From Sphingomonas sp. Leaf230 (GTDB taxonomy: Bacteria; Pseudomonadota; Alphaproteobacteria; Sphingomonadales; Sphingomonadaceae), in NCBI RefSeq assembly GCF_001421745.1, contig NZ_LMKW01000012.1:177035-241034 (forward strand): a stretch of 64,000 nt of DNA. The letters are read 5' to 3'. The notes beneath the pieces were generated by a model that saw only the letters and a program-made list of their open reading frames with translations, was not told the origin of the DNA and ran no database searches. Position 1 is the stretch's first letter. The number at the start of each line of letters is the position of its first letter. Both the position numbers and the translations under genes were made by a program. This document shows, piece by piece, positions 57,164 to 64,000 of the stretch.

Positions 57164-57892
57164 ATGACGCCTCCGCGCTACAACCGTATCCTGCTGAAAC
57201 TGTCGGGCGAAGTCCTGATGGGGCCGTCGGGTCTTTCGATCGATCCGACCGTCACCGCGCGCGTCGCGCAGGAGATCGCGGACATCAAGGCGAAGGGCTA
57301 CGAAATCTGCATCGTCGTCGGTGGTGGCAACATCTTCCGCGGCATGGCGGGCGCGGCACGCGGCATGGACCGCGCGACCGGCGATTACATGGGCATGCTC
57401 GCGACCGTGATGAATGCGCTCGCCGTGCAGAACGCGCTCGAGCAGATCGGCGTCGACACGCGCGTCCAGTCGGCGATCCCGATGGCGTCGGTGTGCGAGC
57501 CGTTCATCCGCCGCCGGGCCGAGCGTCACCTGGAGAAGGGCCGCGTCGTGATCTTCGCGGCGGGCGTCGGCAGCCCCTATTTCACCACCGATTCGGGCGC
57601 CGCGCTGCGTGCTGCCGAGATGAAGTGCGATGCGCTGTTCAAGGGCACTTCGGTCGACGGCGTCTATAACGCCGACCCGAAGACGCACCCGGACGCAGTG
57701 CGCTACGAAACGGTCACGTACAGCCGCGTGCTGTCCGACGACCTCAAGGTCATGGACGCGAGCGCGATCGCGCTCTGCCGTGACAACAACATCCCGATCG
57801 TCGTCTTCAACATCCGCGAACCCGGCAATCTCGCCGCGGTGCTGGCGGGTGATGGCGTGTCGACGATCGTCCAGAACGAGCAGGAGCTTTAA
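57164..57892 (+). CDS. pyrH: UMP kinase
   Basis: A 242-residue bacterial UMP kinase of the amino-acid kinase fold. Motifs are RILLKLSGEVLMG, IVVGGGNIFRG, GDYMGMLATVMNALA, FAAGVGSPYFTTDSGAALRA and DGVYNADPKTHPDA. It starts the pyrH-frr-uppS-cdsA-dxr-rseP-bamA string, each gene within 1 nt or overlapping its neighbour until rseP. Confidence 0.98.
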   Translation: MTPPRYNRILLKLSGEVLMGPSGLSIDPTVTARVAQEIADIKAKGYEICIVVGGGNIFRGMAGAARGMDRATGDYMGMLATVMNALAVQNALEQIGVDTRVQSAIPMASVCEPFIRRRAERHLEKGRVVIFAAGVGSPYFTTDSGAALRAAEMKCDALFKGTSVDGVYNADPKTHPDAVRYETVTYSRVLSDDLKVMDASAIALCRDNNIPIVVFNIREPGNLAAVLAGDGVSTIVQNEQEL

Positions 57893-57893
57893 G

Positions 57894-58451
57894 ATGGCCG
57901 CATACGACAAGACCGACCTGGAACGCCGCATGGCGGGTGCCGTCGAAGCGCTGAAGAGCGATCTCGCCGGCCTGCGCACGGGTCGCGCGTCGACCGCGTT
58001 GCTCGATCCGGTGATGGTGACGGTGTACGGCTCGTCGATGCCGCTGAACCAGGTTGCGACTGTCTCGGCGCCCGAGCCGCGGATGCTGTCGGTGCAGGTC
58101 TGGGACAAGTCGAACGTCGGCCCGACCGACAAGGCGATCCGCTCGGCCGGCCTGGGGCTCAACCCGATCGTCGACGGCCAGACGCTGCGCCTGCCGATCC
58201 CCGACCTGACCGAGGAGCGCCGCAAGGAACTCGCCAAGCTGGCCGGCCAGTACGCCGAGAAGGCGCGCATCGCGGTCCGTAACGTCCGCCGCGACGGGAT
58301 GGATTCGCTCAAGGTCGATGAGAAGAAGGGCGTGTTCGGCGAGGACGAGCGCAAGCGTCACGAGACCGAAGTGCAGAAGCTTACCGACAGCATCATCGCC
58401 GAGCTCGATGCGACCGCGACCGCCAAGGAAAAGGAAATCCTGGGCAAGTGA
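57894..58451 (+). CDS. frr: Ribosome recycling factor
   Basis: A 185-residue RRF, which with EF-G splits post-termination ribosomes. Three-helix bundle motifs: LERRMAGAVEALKSDLAGLRTGRAS at the N-terminus, LNQVATVSAPEPRMLSVQVWD in the second domain and RRDGMDSLK. ATG 57894 is 1 nt after the pyrH stop. The stop overlaps the GTG of uppS (GTGA). Confidence 0.98.
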   Translation: MAAYDKTDLERRMAGAVEALKSDLAGLRTGRASTALLDPVMVTVYGSSMPLNQVATVSAPEPRMLSVQVWDKSNVGPTDKAIRSAGLGLNPIVDGQTLRLPIPDLTEERRKELAKLAGQYAEKARIAVRNVRRDGMDSLKVDEKKGVFGEDERKRHETEVQKLTDSIIAELDATATAKEKEILGK

Positions 58452-59212
58452 GATTGCAGGCCTCCTCGGCCGCGCCGCTCGCTGCTGTTCCTGTGGGTGC
58501 CGTTCCTGCGGGCGGTGCGGTGCCGCGCCATGTCGCGATCATCATGGACGGCAATGGCCGCTGGGCGAAAAAGCGGTTCCTGCCGCGCTTCGCCGGGCAC
58601 AAGGCCGGCGTCGAGGCCGTGCGCAAGGTGACGCGCGCAGCGCGGGCGATGGGGATCGAGGCGCTGACGCTGTACGCGTTCTCGTCCGAAAACTGGCGGC
58701 GTCCGGCCGAAGAGGTCAGCGACCTGATGGGGCTGCTGCGGCATTTCATCCGCAGCGACCTCGACGAACTCGCGCGCGAGAACGTTCGGCTGCGCGTGAT
58801 CGGCGATTACCACAGCTTTTCGCCCGATCTGGTGGCCATGGTCGATGACGCCATTGCGCGGACTGCGGGGAATAGCGGTCCGATTCTGGCGATCGCGCTG
58901 AATTATGGTGCGCATGCCGAACTGGTGACCGCCGCGCGGCGACTGGCGGAGCGAGCGCGTGATGGCGGGCTGGACCCGGCGAATATCGACGTGGCGACGA
59001 TCGAGGCGGAACTCGACACGCACGACCTGCCGCCGCTCGACTTGATGATCCGGACCTCTGGCGAACAGCGTCTGTCGAACTTCCTGCTGTGGCAGGCTGC
59101 GTATGCCGAACTGCTGTTCGTCGACACGCTCTGGCCCGATTTCGATGCGGCGGCACTCGCCGATGCGGTCGCGGCGTTTGGGCAGCGCCAGCGCCGCTAC
59201 GGTGGTCTGTGA
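58448..59212 (+). CDS. uppS: Undecaprenyl diphosphate synthase
   Basis: A 254-residue cis-prenyltransferase making the C55 lipid carrier for peptidoglycan and glycan assembly. Motifs are HVAIIMDGNGRWAKKR (catalytic Asp), LYAFSSENWRRP, LNYGAHAEL and DLMIRTSGEQRLSNFLLWQAAYAEL. An N-terminal extension of about 25 Ala/Gly/Pro-rich residues precedes the catalytic domain. Start GTG 58448. Confidence 0.98.
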   Translation: MRLQASSAAPLAAVPVGAVPAGGAVPRHVAIIMDGNGRWAKKRFLPRFAGHKAGVEAVRKVTRAARAMGIEALTLYAFSSENWRRPAEEVSDLMGLLRHFIRSDLDELARENVRLRVIGDYHSFSPDLVAMVDDAIARTAGNSGPILAIALNYGAHAELVTAARRLAERARDGGLDPANIDVATIEAELDTHDLPPLDLMIRTSGEQRLSNFLLWQAAYAELLFVDTLWPDFDAAALADAVAAFGQRQRRYGGL

Positions 59213-60033
59213 GCCTTACCGACCCTGAAAAGGCGCCCGATCAGGCGTTGCGTACGCCGTCCAATCTCCAGCTCAGGATGATCGCCAGCGTCGGCATGAT
59301 CGCGGTGGCAAGCCTTGCGCTGACGCTCGGCGGGATCGCGTTCTGGGTGCTCGGCGTGGTGGCCGCGCTGTTCATGATGGCGGAGTGGTCGATGCTGCAA
59401 GGCGCCGACGCGAAGACCAAGCGGATGACGCAGTTCGCATTGTCGGTGCCGCTAGCGTTAATGGCGCCCGCATCGCTGATTCTCGTGATCCATGATTTCT
59501 TCACGCTGGGGCTCCTTGTGGGGGCGGCGTTCTTCGTCGTCATCACGACGCGCAAACCCAAGCTGGCGCTGGGCATCATCTATTGTGGCCTTCCCGTGTT
59601 CGCGCTGATGATCATCCGGCGGCAGGACGAGGGAATCCTCTTCACGCTGTGGGCGCTGTCGCTGGTGTGGGCGTGCGATATCGGCGCGTTCTTCACTGGG
59701 CGCACGCTGGGCGGTCCCAAGCTGGCGCCGGTGATCAGCCCTAACAAGACATGGTCGGGGCTGATCGGCGGTGTCGTGCTTGCGAGCGCGGTCGCGGCGG
59801 TGCTGCATACGCAATACGGCTTGCCGATGCGGATGACGCTGGCGACACCGGTACTCGCCGTGCTCGCGCAGATGGGCGATCTCTACGAGAGCTGGTTGAA
59901 GAGAGTGGCAGGCGTGAAGGACAGCGGCAACATCCTGCCAGGGCATGGCGGCGTGATGGATCGCCTCGACGGCCTGGTCCCGGTCGCGCCAGTCGCGGCG
60001 CTCCTCGTCATCTTGCCACATTTCTACGCATGA
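59209..60033 (+). CDS. cdsA: Phosphatidate cytidylyltransferase
   Basis: A 274-residue integral-membrane CDP-diacylglycerol synthase, the branch point for all phospholipids. Eight or so membrane helices; the family signature is at the C-terminus as LKRVAGVKDSGNILPGHGG followed by VMDRLD. Start GTG 59209 overlaps the uppS TGA (GTGA). Its product feeds PssA and Psd, encoded in the same window. Confidence 0.97.
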   Translation: MSLTDPEKAPDQALRTPSNLQLRMIASVGMIAVASLALTLGGIAFWVLGVVAALFMMAEWSMLQGADAKTKRMTQFALSVPLALMAPASLILVIHDFFTLGLLVGAAFFVVITTRKPKLALGIIYCGLPVFALMIIRRQDEGILFTLWALSLVWACDIGAFFTGRTLGGPKLAPVISPNKTWSGLIGGVVLASAVAAVLHTQYGLPMRMTLATPVLAVLAQMGDLYESWLKRVAGVKDSGNILPGHGGVMDRLDGLVPVAPVAALLVILPHFYA

Positions 60034-61187
60034 AGACCGTCACGATCCTGGGCGCGACCGGCTCGGTCGGGACCTCGACGCTCGACCTGATCGAGCGGGA
60101 GCCCGACCGGTTTCGCGTCGTTGCGCTGACCGCGAATTGCGATGTGGCGAAGCTTGCCGCGGCCGCGATCCGGACCAAGGCCGAGTTTGCCGTCGTTGCC
60201 GATGAGGGGTGTCTCCCCGAACTTCGCGAGGCGCTCGACGGTACGGGTATCCGTGCGGGCGGGGGTGCCGGGGCGATTGCCGAGGCGGCGTCTTCGGGCG
60301 CGGACTGGACGATGGGGGCGATCGTCGGCTGCGCGGGGTTGAAGCCGGTGATGGCGGCGATCGAGCAGGGCGGCACCGTCGTGATCGCCAACAAGGAGCC
60401 GCTGGTTTCCGCCGGCGATGTGATCCTCGCCGCTGCCGAGCGGACCGGCGCGACGTTGCTTCCTGCCGATTCCGAGCACAACGCGATCTTCCAGTGCTTC
60501 GATGCGACTCGGCCTGAACGTGTGCGGCGGATCATCCTGACGTGCAGCGGCGGGCCGTTCCGCGATTGGACGACGGAGCAGATGCGCGGCGTGACGCTGG
60601 AGCAAGCCGTCAAGCATCCCAACTGGTCGATGGGTGCGAAGATCTCGGTCGATTCGGCAACCTGCATGAACAAGGGCCTCGAACTGATCGAGGCCGCGCG
60701 GCTGTTCCCGATTCCGCACGACCGGATCGAGATCGTCATCCACCCGCAATCGGTCGTGCACAGCCTCGTCGATTACGTCGACGGCTCGGTATTGGCACAG
60801 CTCGGGCCCCCTGACATGCGGACGCCGATCGCACACACGCTCGCTTGGCCGGACCGGATGGCAACGCCGATGGCGCCGCTCGACCTGGTCGCGATCGGCC
60901 GACTCGACTTTGAGGCACCCGATCCGGTCCGCTTCCCAGCGCTACGATTGGCCCGCGAGGCGCTCGACGCAGCTGGCGCACGACCCGCAATTCTCAACGC
61001 TGCCAACGAGGTAGCAGTCGAGGCATTCCTGCAACGGCGCATCGGCTTCCTCGAAATTGCCGCAATCGTCGAACATACGTTGTCGTGTTATGACCCGGCC
61101 GCGCCGGACAGCGTCGATGCCGTGCTGGCGATCGATGCCGAGACGCGGATCTTGGCGGGCGAGCGTGTGAAGGATTACGCGGTTTGA
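60030..61187 (+). CDS. dxr: 1-deoxy-D-xylulose-5-phosphate reductoisomerase
   Basis: A 385-residue DXR, the second enzyme of the MEP isoprenoid pathway. N-terminal NADPH motif ILGATGSVGTSTLDLI; the conserved IANKEPLVSAGD and LPADSEHNAIFQ (metal-binding Asp/Glu) stretches, SGGPFRDW, and KHPNWSMGAKISVDSATCMNKGLE (in parts) follow. The family usually has NKE(A/S/T)LV; here it is NKEPLV. ATG 60030 overlaps the cdsA stop. Together with uppS it supplies the isoprenoid carrier. Confidence 0.98.
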   Translation: MKTVTILGATGSVGTSTLDLIEREPDRFRVVALTANCDVAKLAAAAIRTKAEFAVVADEGCLPELREALDGTGIRAGGGAGAIAEAASSGADWTMGAIVGCAGLKPVMAAIEQGGTVVIANKEPLVSAGDVILAAAERTGATLLPADSEHNAIFQCFDATRPERVRRIILTCSGGPFRDWTTEQMRGVTLEQAVKHPNWSMGAKISVDSATCMNKGLELIEAARLFPIPHDRIEIVIHPQSVVHSLVDYVDGSVLAQLGPPDMRTPIAHTLAWPDRMATPMAPLDLVAIGRLDFEAPDPVRFPALRLAREALDAAGARPAILNAANEVAVEAFLQRRIGFLEIAAIVEHTLSCYDPAAPDSVDAVLAIDAETRILAGERVKDYAV

Positions 61188-62317
61188 TCGAAACACCCGG
61201 TGTCCTGCTGACCATATTGTCGTTCGCCGCGGTGATTGGCCCCCTCGTGTTCGTGCACGAGATGGGACATTACCTCGCTGGGCGTTTTTTCGGGATCAAG
61301 GCGGACGCCTTCGCGATCGGCTTCGGCCACGAGGTCGCGGGTTTTACCGACAAGCGCGGCACGCGGTGGAAGTTCGGTTGGCTGCCTCTTGGTGGTTACG
61401 TCAAGTTTGCCGGTGATATGAACCCGGCCAGCCAGCCCTCTGCCGAGTGGCTGTCGCTACCCGCCGAAGAACGCCAGCGTACGTTCCAGTCCAAGCCGGT
61501 ATGGCAGCGCGCGATTGTCGTCGCAGCCGGCCCGGTCGTGAACTTCGTCGTCGCGATCCTGATCCTCGCCGGCTTCGCGTTCGCCTATGGTGACATCCGC
61601 ATGCCGCCAATCGTGGGTGGTACCGTTCCTGGCAGCGCGGCCGCAGCGGCCGGCCTCCAGGCGGGCGACCGGATCATCGGCATCGGTGGCCGCTCGGTCG
61701 AGACATTCGACGATATGGCGCGCTATGCCCGCATCCGCGCCGGCGAGCGGACTTGGATCGACGCGGTTCGCGGTGACCGGACGCTGTCGCGTGACATCGT
61801 CATCGGTACCGAACTACAGCGCGATCGCTTCGGCAACGAATATCGAATCGGTCGCCTAGGCATCGCCGGCAGCAAGCCGATCGTCGTCCCCGTCAGCCTG
61901 GTCGAGGCGCCGGTGATCGCGGTAAAGCGGACCGGCGAGATCGTCTCCATGATGGTCGAGACGCTGGGGCAGGTCATCACCGGACGCCGTTCGGTAAAGG
62001 AACTCGGCGGACCACTCAGCATCGCCAAGGTCTCGGGCGAGCAGATGTCACTCGGCCTCGACGCCTATGTCTTCCTGATCGCGCTCGTGTCGATCAATCT
62101 GGGGTTCATCAACCTGCTGCCAGTGCCGATGCTCGATGGAGGCCATTTGTTCTTCTATGCGATCGAAGCGGTGCGTAGGCGCCCGGTCGAGCCGCAGGTT
62201 CAGGAATGGGCGTTTCGTGGCGGTCTTGCGGCAATCCTCGCGCTGATGTTGCTCGTGACCTTCAACGATCTCGGCAATTTTGGGCTCTGGAAGAACTTGG
62301 CCGGCTTGATCGGCTGA
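61184..62317 (+). CDS. rseP: RIP metalloprotease RseP
   Basis: A 377-residue site-2 protease that cleaves membrane-bound anti-sigma factors and signal peptide remnants. Zinc motif HEMGHYLAG at about residues 24-32, one visible PDZ domain (from GSAAAAAGLQAGDRIIGIGG, in parts), and the second active-site motif LPVPMLDGGHL near residues 305-315. The start is TTG 61184, overlapping the dxr stop (TTGA). It precedes bamA, as in most proteobacteria. Confidence 0.97.
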   Translation: MIETPGVLLTILSFAAVIGPLVFVHEMGHYLAGRFFGIKADAFAIGFGHEVAGFTDKRGTRWKFGWLPLGGYVKFAGDMNPASQPSAEWLSLPAEERQRTFQSKPVWQRAIVVAAGPVVNFVVAILILAGFAFAYGDIRMPPIVGGTVPGSAAAAAGLQAGDRIIGIGGRSVETFDDMARYARIRAGERTWIDAVRGDRTLSRDIVIGTELQRDRFGNEYRIGRLGIAGSKPIVVPVSLVEAPVIAVKRTGEIVSMMVETLGQVITGRRSVKELGGPLSIAKVSGEQMSLGLDAYVFLIALVSINLGFINLLPVPMLDGGHLFFYAIEAVRRRPVEPQVQEWAFRGGLAAILALMLLVTFNDLGNFGLWKNLAGLIG

Positions 62318-62373
62318 CGACGATAGGGCAGGGCGGGCGCGCCTTGTATGTGCACGTTTTTAAGGTGGGTTTG

Positions 62374-64000
62374 GTGACAGCGATCAACGGTTACGATTTC
62401 GCGCGTAAGGGCGCCCTGCTGCTTGCAGGAACGATCCTGTCGGGCGTTCCCGCCTTTGCGCAGACGGCACCCGCCGCCTCGCCTTCCGCTGGGCCTTCAA
62501 CTGCGCCGACCGGAACGGCGACACGAACCGGTGCGACGCGAGTCGCTCCGCCAGTAGTAACGCCCGTCGGCGCGCCGGTATCCGTGCGGACGATAAAGAC
62601 TTTGCGCGTCGAGGGATCGCAGCGCATCGAGGGCGAGACGGTGCTCAGCTACACCAAGCTGCGCGTCGGCATCCCCTACACCGCCGAGACGCTCGATCAG
62701 GCCCTGAAGGATCTCCAGGCCAGCGACCTGTTCGCGGACTACTCGATCGCTGGTGTCGAGGACGGCAACATCGTTCTCCGCGTGCGTGAGAACCCGATCA
62801 TCAACCGCGTGATCATCGAGGGCAACAAGGCGCTGAAAAGCGACAAGATCACCAAGGAGATCAAGCTCGCGCCCCGCCAGATCTTCACGCGCACCGCAGT
62901 CCGCCAGGATATCGCGCGGATCATCGAGCTGTATCGTCGCCAAGGCCGCTTCGCCGCGGTGATCGATCCAAAGATGGTCAACCTCGACCAGAACCGTGTC
63001 GACGTCGTGTTCGAGATCAGCGAAGGGCCGAAATCGAAGGTCCGTCAGATCAACATCCTCGGCAACGAGGTGTTCTCCGACGACCAGATTCGCGGCCAGA
63101 TGGCAACCAAGCAGTCGCGCCTGTTCCGTCTGCTGTCGTCGGCGACCAGCTATGATCAGGATCGCCTGTCCTACGATCAGCAGAAGCTGCGCCAGTTCTA
63201 CCTGACGCAGGGTTATGCAGATTTCCGCGTGACCTCGGCGGTCGCCGAGCTGACGCCGGACAAGAAGGACTTCATCATCACGTACGTGGTGGAGGAGGGC
63301 AAGCGCTACAAGTTCGGCGACGTCACTGTCGACAGCCAGATCCGCGACTTCGACAACACCAAGCTGGCGGCCACGCTGCCACTGAAGAAGGGCGACTGGT
63401 ACAACGCCAAGCTGGTCGAGGATTCGGTAGACAACCTAAGCCAGACCGCGGGCCTGTTCGGGTACGCGTTCACCGAGGTGAACCCGGAGTTCCAGAAGGA
63501 CGCCGAAACGCTGACGATGGGGATTAATTTCAACATCGCCGAAGCCAAGCGCACCTATGTCGAACGGATCGACATCAACGGCAATACGCAGACGCAGGAC
63601 AAGGTCGTTCGTCGCGAGATCCGCCTGGCCGAGGGTGACGCGTTCAACAGCTTCCAGGTGAAGCGTTCGCAGGATCGTATCAACTCACTGGGCTATTTCG
63701 CCGACAAGATGGAGATCAAGCAGCTCCCAGGTTCCGCGCCCGACCGCGTGATCCTCGAAACCAACCTCGAAGAGAAGTCGACCGGCGAGCTGCAGCTGTC
63801 GGCCGGCTATTCGAGCCTCGAGCGCTTCATCATCCAGGCGAACATCACGCAGCGCAACTTCCGCGGCAAGGGCCAGGAATTGCGCGCCGGCGTCAACTAT
63901 TCGAGCTACTCGAAGTCGATCGAGCTGGGCTTCACCGAACCGTATCTGTTCGATAAGAACATCGCAGTCGGTGGCGACATCTTCCGCCGCGACTACAACT
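62374..64000 (+). CDS. bamA: Outer membrane protein assembly factor BamA (3' end outside window)
   Basis: The first 542 codons of BamA, the core Omp85 protein that folds outer-membrane beta-barrels. Signal peptide: residues about 1-33, ending GVPAFAQ. An Ala/Pro/Thr-rich linker of about 40 residues follows, then POTRA repeats (first at SVRTIKTLRVEGSQRIEGETV, in parts; later ones include INRVIIEGNKAL, VRQINILGNEVFSDDQI and ERIDINGNTQTQDKVVRREI). The barrel begins near ELQLSAGYSSLERF. GTG 62374 is chosen because AAGGTGG lies upstream; in-frame TTG 62371 and GTG 62365 are alternatives. Confidence 0.96.
   Translation, partial: MTAINGYDFARKGALLLAGTILSGVPAFAQTAPAASPSAGPSTAPTGTATRTGATRVAPPVVTPVGAPVSVRTIKTLRVEGSQRIEGETVLSYTKLRVGIPYTAETLDQALKDLQASDLFADYSIAGVEDGNIVLRVRENPIINRVIIEGNKALKSDKITKEIKLAPRQIFTRTAVRQDIARIIELYRRQGRFAAVIDPKMVNLDQNRVDVVFEISEGPKSKVRQINILGNEVFSDDQIRGQMATKQSRLFRLLSSATSYDQDRLSYDQQKLRQFYLTQGYADFRVTSAVAELTPDKKDFIITYVVEEGKRYKFGDVTVDSQIRDFDNTKLAATLPLKKGDWYNAKLVEDSVDNLSQTAGLFGYAFTEVNPEFQKDAETLTMGINFNIAEAKRTYVERIDINGNTQTQDKVVRREIRLAEGDAFNSFQVKRSQDRINSLGYFADKMEIKQLPGSAPDRVILETNLEEKSTGELQLSAGYSSLERFIIQANITQRNFRGKGQELRAGVNYSSYSKSIELGFTEPYLFDKNIAVGGDIFRRDYN

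Noticed and set aside
59751..60029. N-terminal extension of Dxr
   Set aside because: It lies inside cdsA in another frame; the Dxr family N-terminus starts at ATG 60030.

Overview
The window reads as a stretch of a Sphingomonas-like chromosome (Alphaproteobacteria, Sphingomonadales). The evidence is the high GC content, a split and circularly permuted ssrA typical of alphaproteobacteria, a serine palmitoyltransferase whose residue numbering matches the soluble Sphingomonas enzyme, an NDUFS4-type complex I protein, and alphaproteobacterial gene orders around nusA/infB and tsf/pyrH/bamA. No rRNA, CRISPR array, prophage or intact insertion sequence is visible. Coding density is high and most genes are core housekeeping genes.

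Layout. 1-7 kb: the end of hrpB, an NDUFS4-like protein, a lemA/TPM/TPM/NUDIX operon, mscL, an Rrf2 regulator, permuted ssrA, a frameshifted membrane-protein gene and a lone response regulator. 7-19 kb, minus strand: rimP-nusA-tautomerase-ylxR-infB-rbfA, then vapBC and tdk, then truB-rpsO-pnp; this is the classical translation/RNA-decay cluster with three insertions. 19-29 kb: a PQQ-type sugar dehydrogenase, two hotdog thioesterases, a crotonase, two tandem Cys-containing secreted paralogues, gloB/gloA, lptG/lptF and a CHASE3-type hybrid kinase. 29-34 kb: the sphingolipid genes spt-acp-cerR, then proB and obgE. 34-43 kb: a TetR/PF10118 divergent pair, GNAT, rpmA/rplU, hspQ, tRNA-Ser(CGA), rsgA, and a lolC-lolD-GNAT-gpx operon. 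43-54 kb: an HdeD-like protein, dnaE, an acyl-CoA synthetase, a Kef-type antiporter, icd, psd and pssA. 54-64 kb: rpsB-tsf-pyrH-frr-uppS-cdsA-dxr-rseP-bamA, with bamA running off the end.

Several genes serve the envelope: cdsA, pssA and psd make phosphatidylethanolamine; spt, acp and cerR make the sphingolipid backbone; uppS and dxr supply the lipid carrier; lptF/G, lolC/D, rseP and bamA place lipids and proteins in the outer membrane.

The most unusual signal is a set of at least eight families of palindromic repeats (called A to H here), each roughly 25-140 bp, filling most intergenic gaps. Three copies sit inside genes. One is in frame in truB, one is in frame in dnaE, and one lies over the tautomerase/ylxR junction, where it supplies the tail of one protein and the head of the next. 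This resembles the protein-coding palindromic elements known from Rickettsia, but in a sphingomonad and in essential genes.
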